A stretch of DNA of 5,795 nucleotides from Planctomycetota bacterium (lineage in GTDB: Bacteria > Planctomycetota > SZUA-567 > H5-PLA8 > CALKMO01): NCBI GenBank assembly GCA_026417845.1, contig JAOACM010000297.1:1-5795 (forward strand), written 5' to 3'. Made by a program: the position numbers and the translations under genes. This document shows, piece after piece, positions 5,682 to 5,795 of this stretch; position 1 is the stretch's first letter, and each line of letters begins with the position of its first letter. The notes under the pieces are model-generated. The model ran no database searches. It had not been told where the DNA came from and was given only the letters and a program-made list of their open reading frames with translations.

Positions 5682-5764
5682 GAGCCTGTCCCGGAAACTT
5701 GCAGCGGCCAGGGGGGCCGCAGCCGTTCACCTGATTCATCTGGAGGTTTCGTAATTGTCTGCCG
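5682..5764. repeat. fifth copy of the 83-bp inverted-repeat unit
   Basis: The unit starts with GAGCCTGTCC directly after the TAA stop codon of the propeller gene and carries GGAGGTTTC exactly 60 bases in (5742-5750), as in the units of the 1133-1464 array. Its right end reads GTAATTGTCTG instead of the usual GACAGGCT form. The same GTAATTGTCTG, also after a GGAG, occurs at 3095-3105, perhaps a remnant of another copy. The last 31 bases of the window (5765-5795) show nothing I can name. Confidence 0.6.
5704..5720 (+). terminator. GC-rich hairpin after the propeller gene
   Basis: GCGGCC (5704-5709) pairs perfectly with GGCCGC (5715-5720) around the loop AGGGG, with two more pairs beyond a mismatch. 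It lies about 23 bases after the stop codon, inside the repeat unit. No T-run follows, so it is a weak intrinsic terminator at best. It may instead protect the mRNA end. Confidence 0.3.
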
Positions 5765-5795
5765 CCTCGTATGTGCGTGGGGCACAGGGGCGCGG

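Overview
The window is GC-rich and all supported genes lie on the + strand. It holds three protein genes: the two halves of a split cytochrome b of a Rieske/cytochrome b (bc-type) quinol oxidase complex, and a secreted VCBS/FG-GAP beta-propeller protein. Roughly two thirds of the window is coding, which is low for a bacterium. Split cytochrome b of this style, a PEWY-site variant of the type 'PAKAPWY', an exported FG-GAP protein and heavy use of ATA (Ile) and AGG (Arg) codons in GC-rich DNA suggest an uncultured-type Gram-negative lineage, perhaps in or near the Planctomycetota/Lentisphaerota/Kiritimatiellota group. The phylum is inference only and is not fixed by any marker here.

Layout: 1-179 is a leader or the tail of an unseen upstream gene. 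180-965 encodes the haem-bearing N-terminal half of cytochrome b (PetB-like: four helices, four His haem ligands, and a Cys at the place where cytochrome b6 binds its extra covalent haem). 966-1536 is a noncoding gap. It carries a tandem array of about four diverged 83-bp units with inverted-repeat ends (1133-1464). 1537-2784 encodes the C-terminal half (PetD-like, with three additional N-terminal helices and a long Gly/Pro/Ala linker). 2785-3803 is about 1 kb without a convincing gene; it has a strong 9-bp hairpin and four copies of a 9-mer in alternating orientation. 3804-5681 encodes the exported beta-propeller protein. Directly after its stop codon sits a fifth copy of the 83-bp unit (5682-5764).

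The two cytochrome b products should assemble in one inner-membrane complex that oxidises quinol and passes electrons to a Rieske protein and a c-type cytochrome, neither of which is in the window. The propeller protein has no haem or redox motif, and its link to the complex is only positional. The most notable features are the 83-bp inverted-repeat family, which separates two genes expected to be adjacent and also abuts a stop codon, and the b6-like Cys in the N-terminal cytochrome b half. I see no CRISPR array, tRNA, rRNA, transposase or phage gene.
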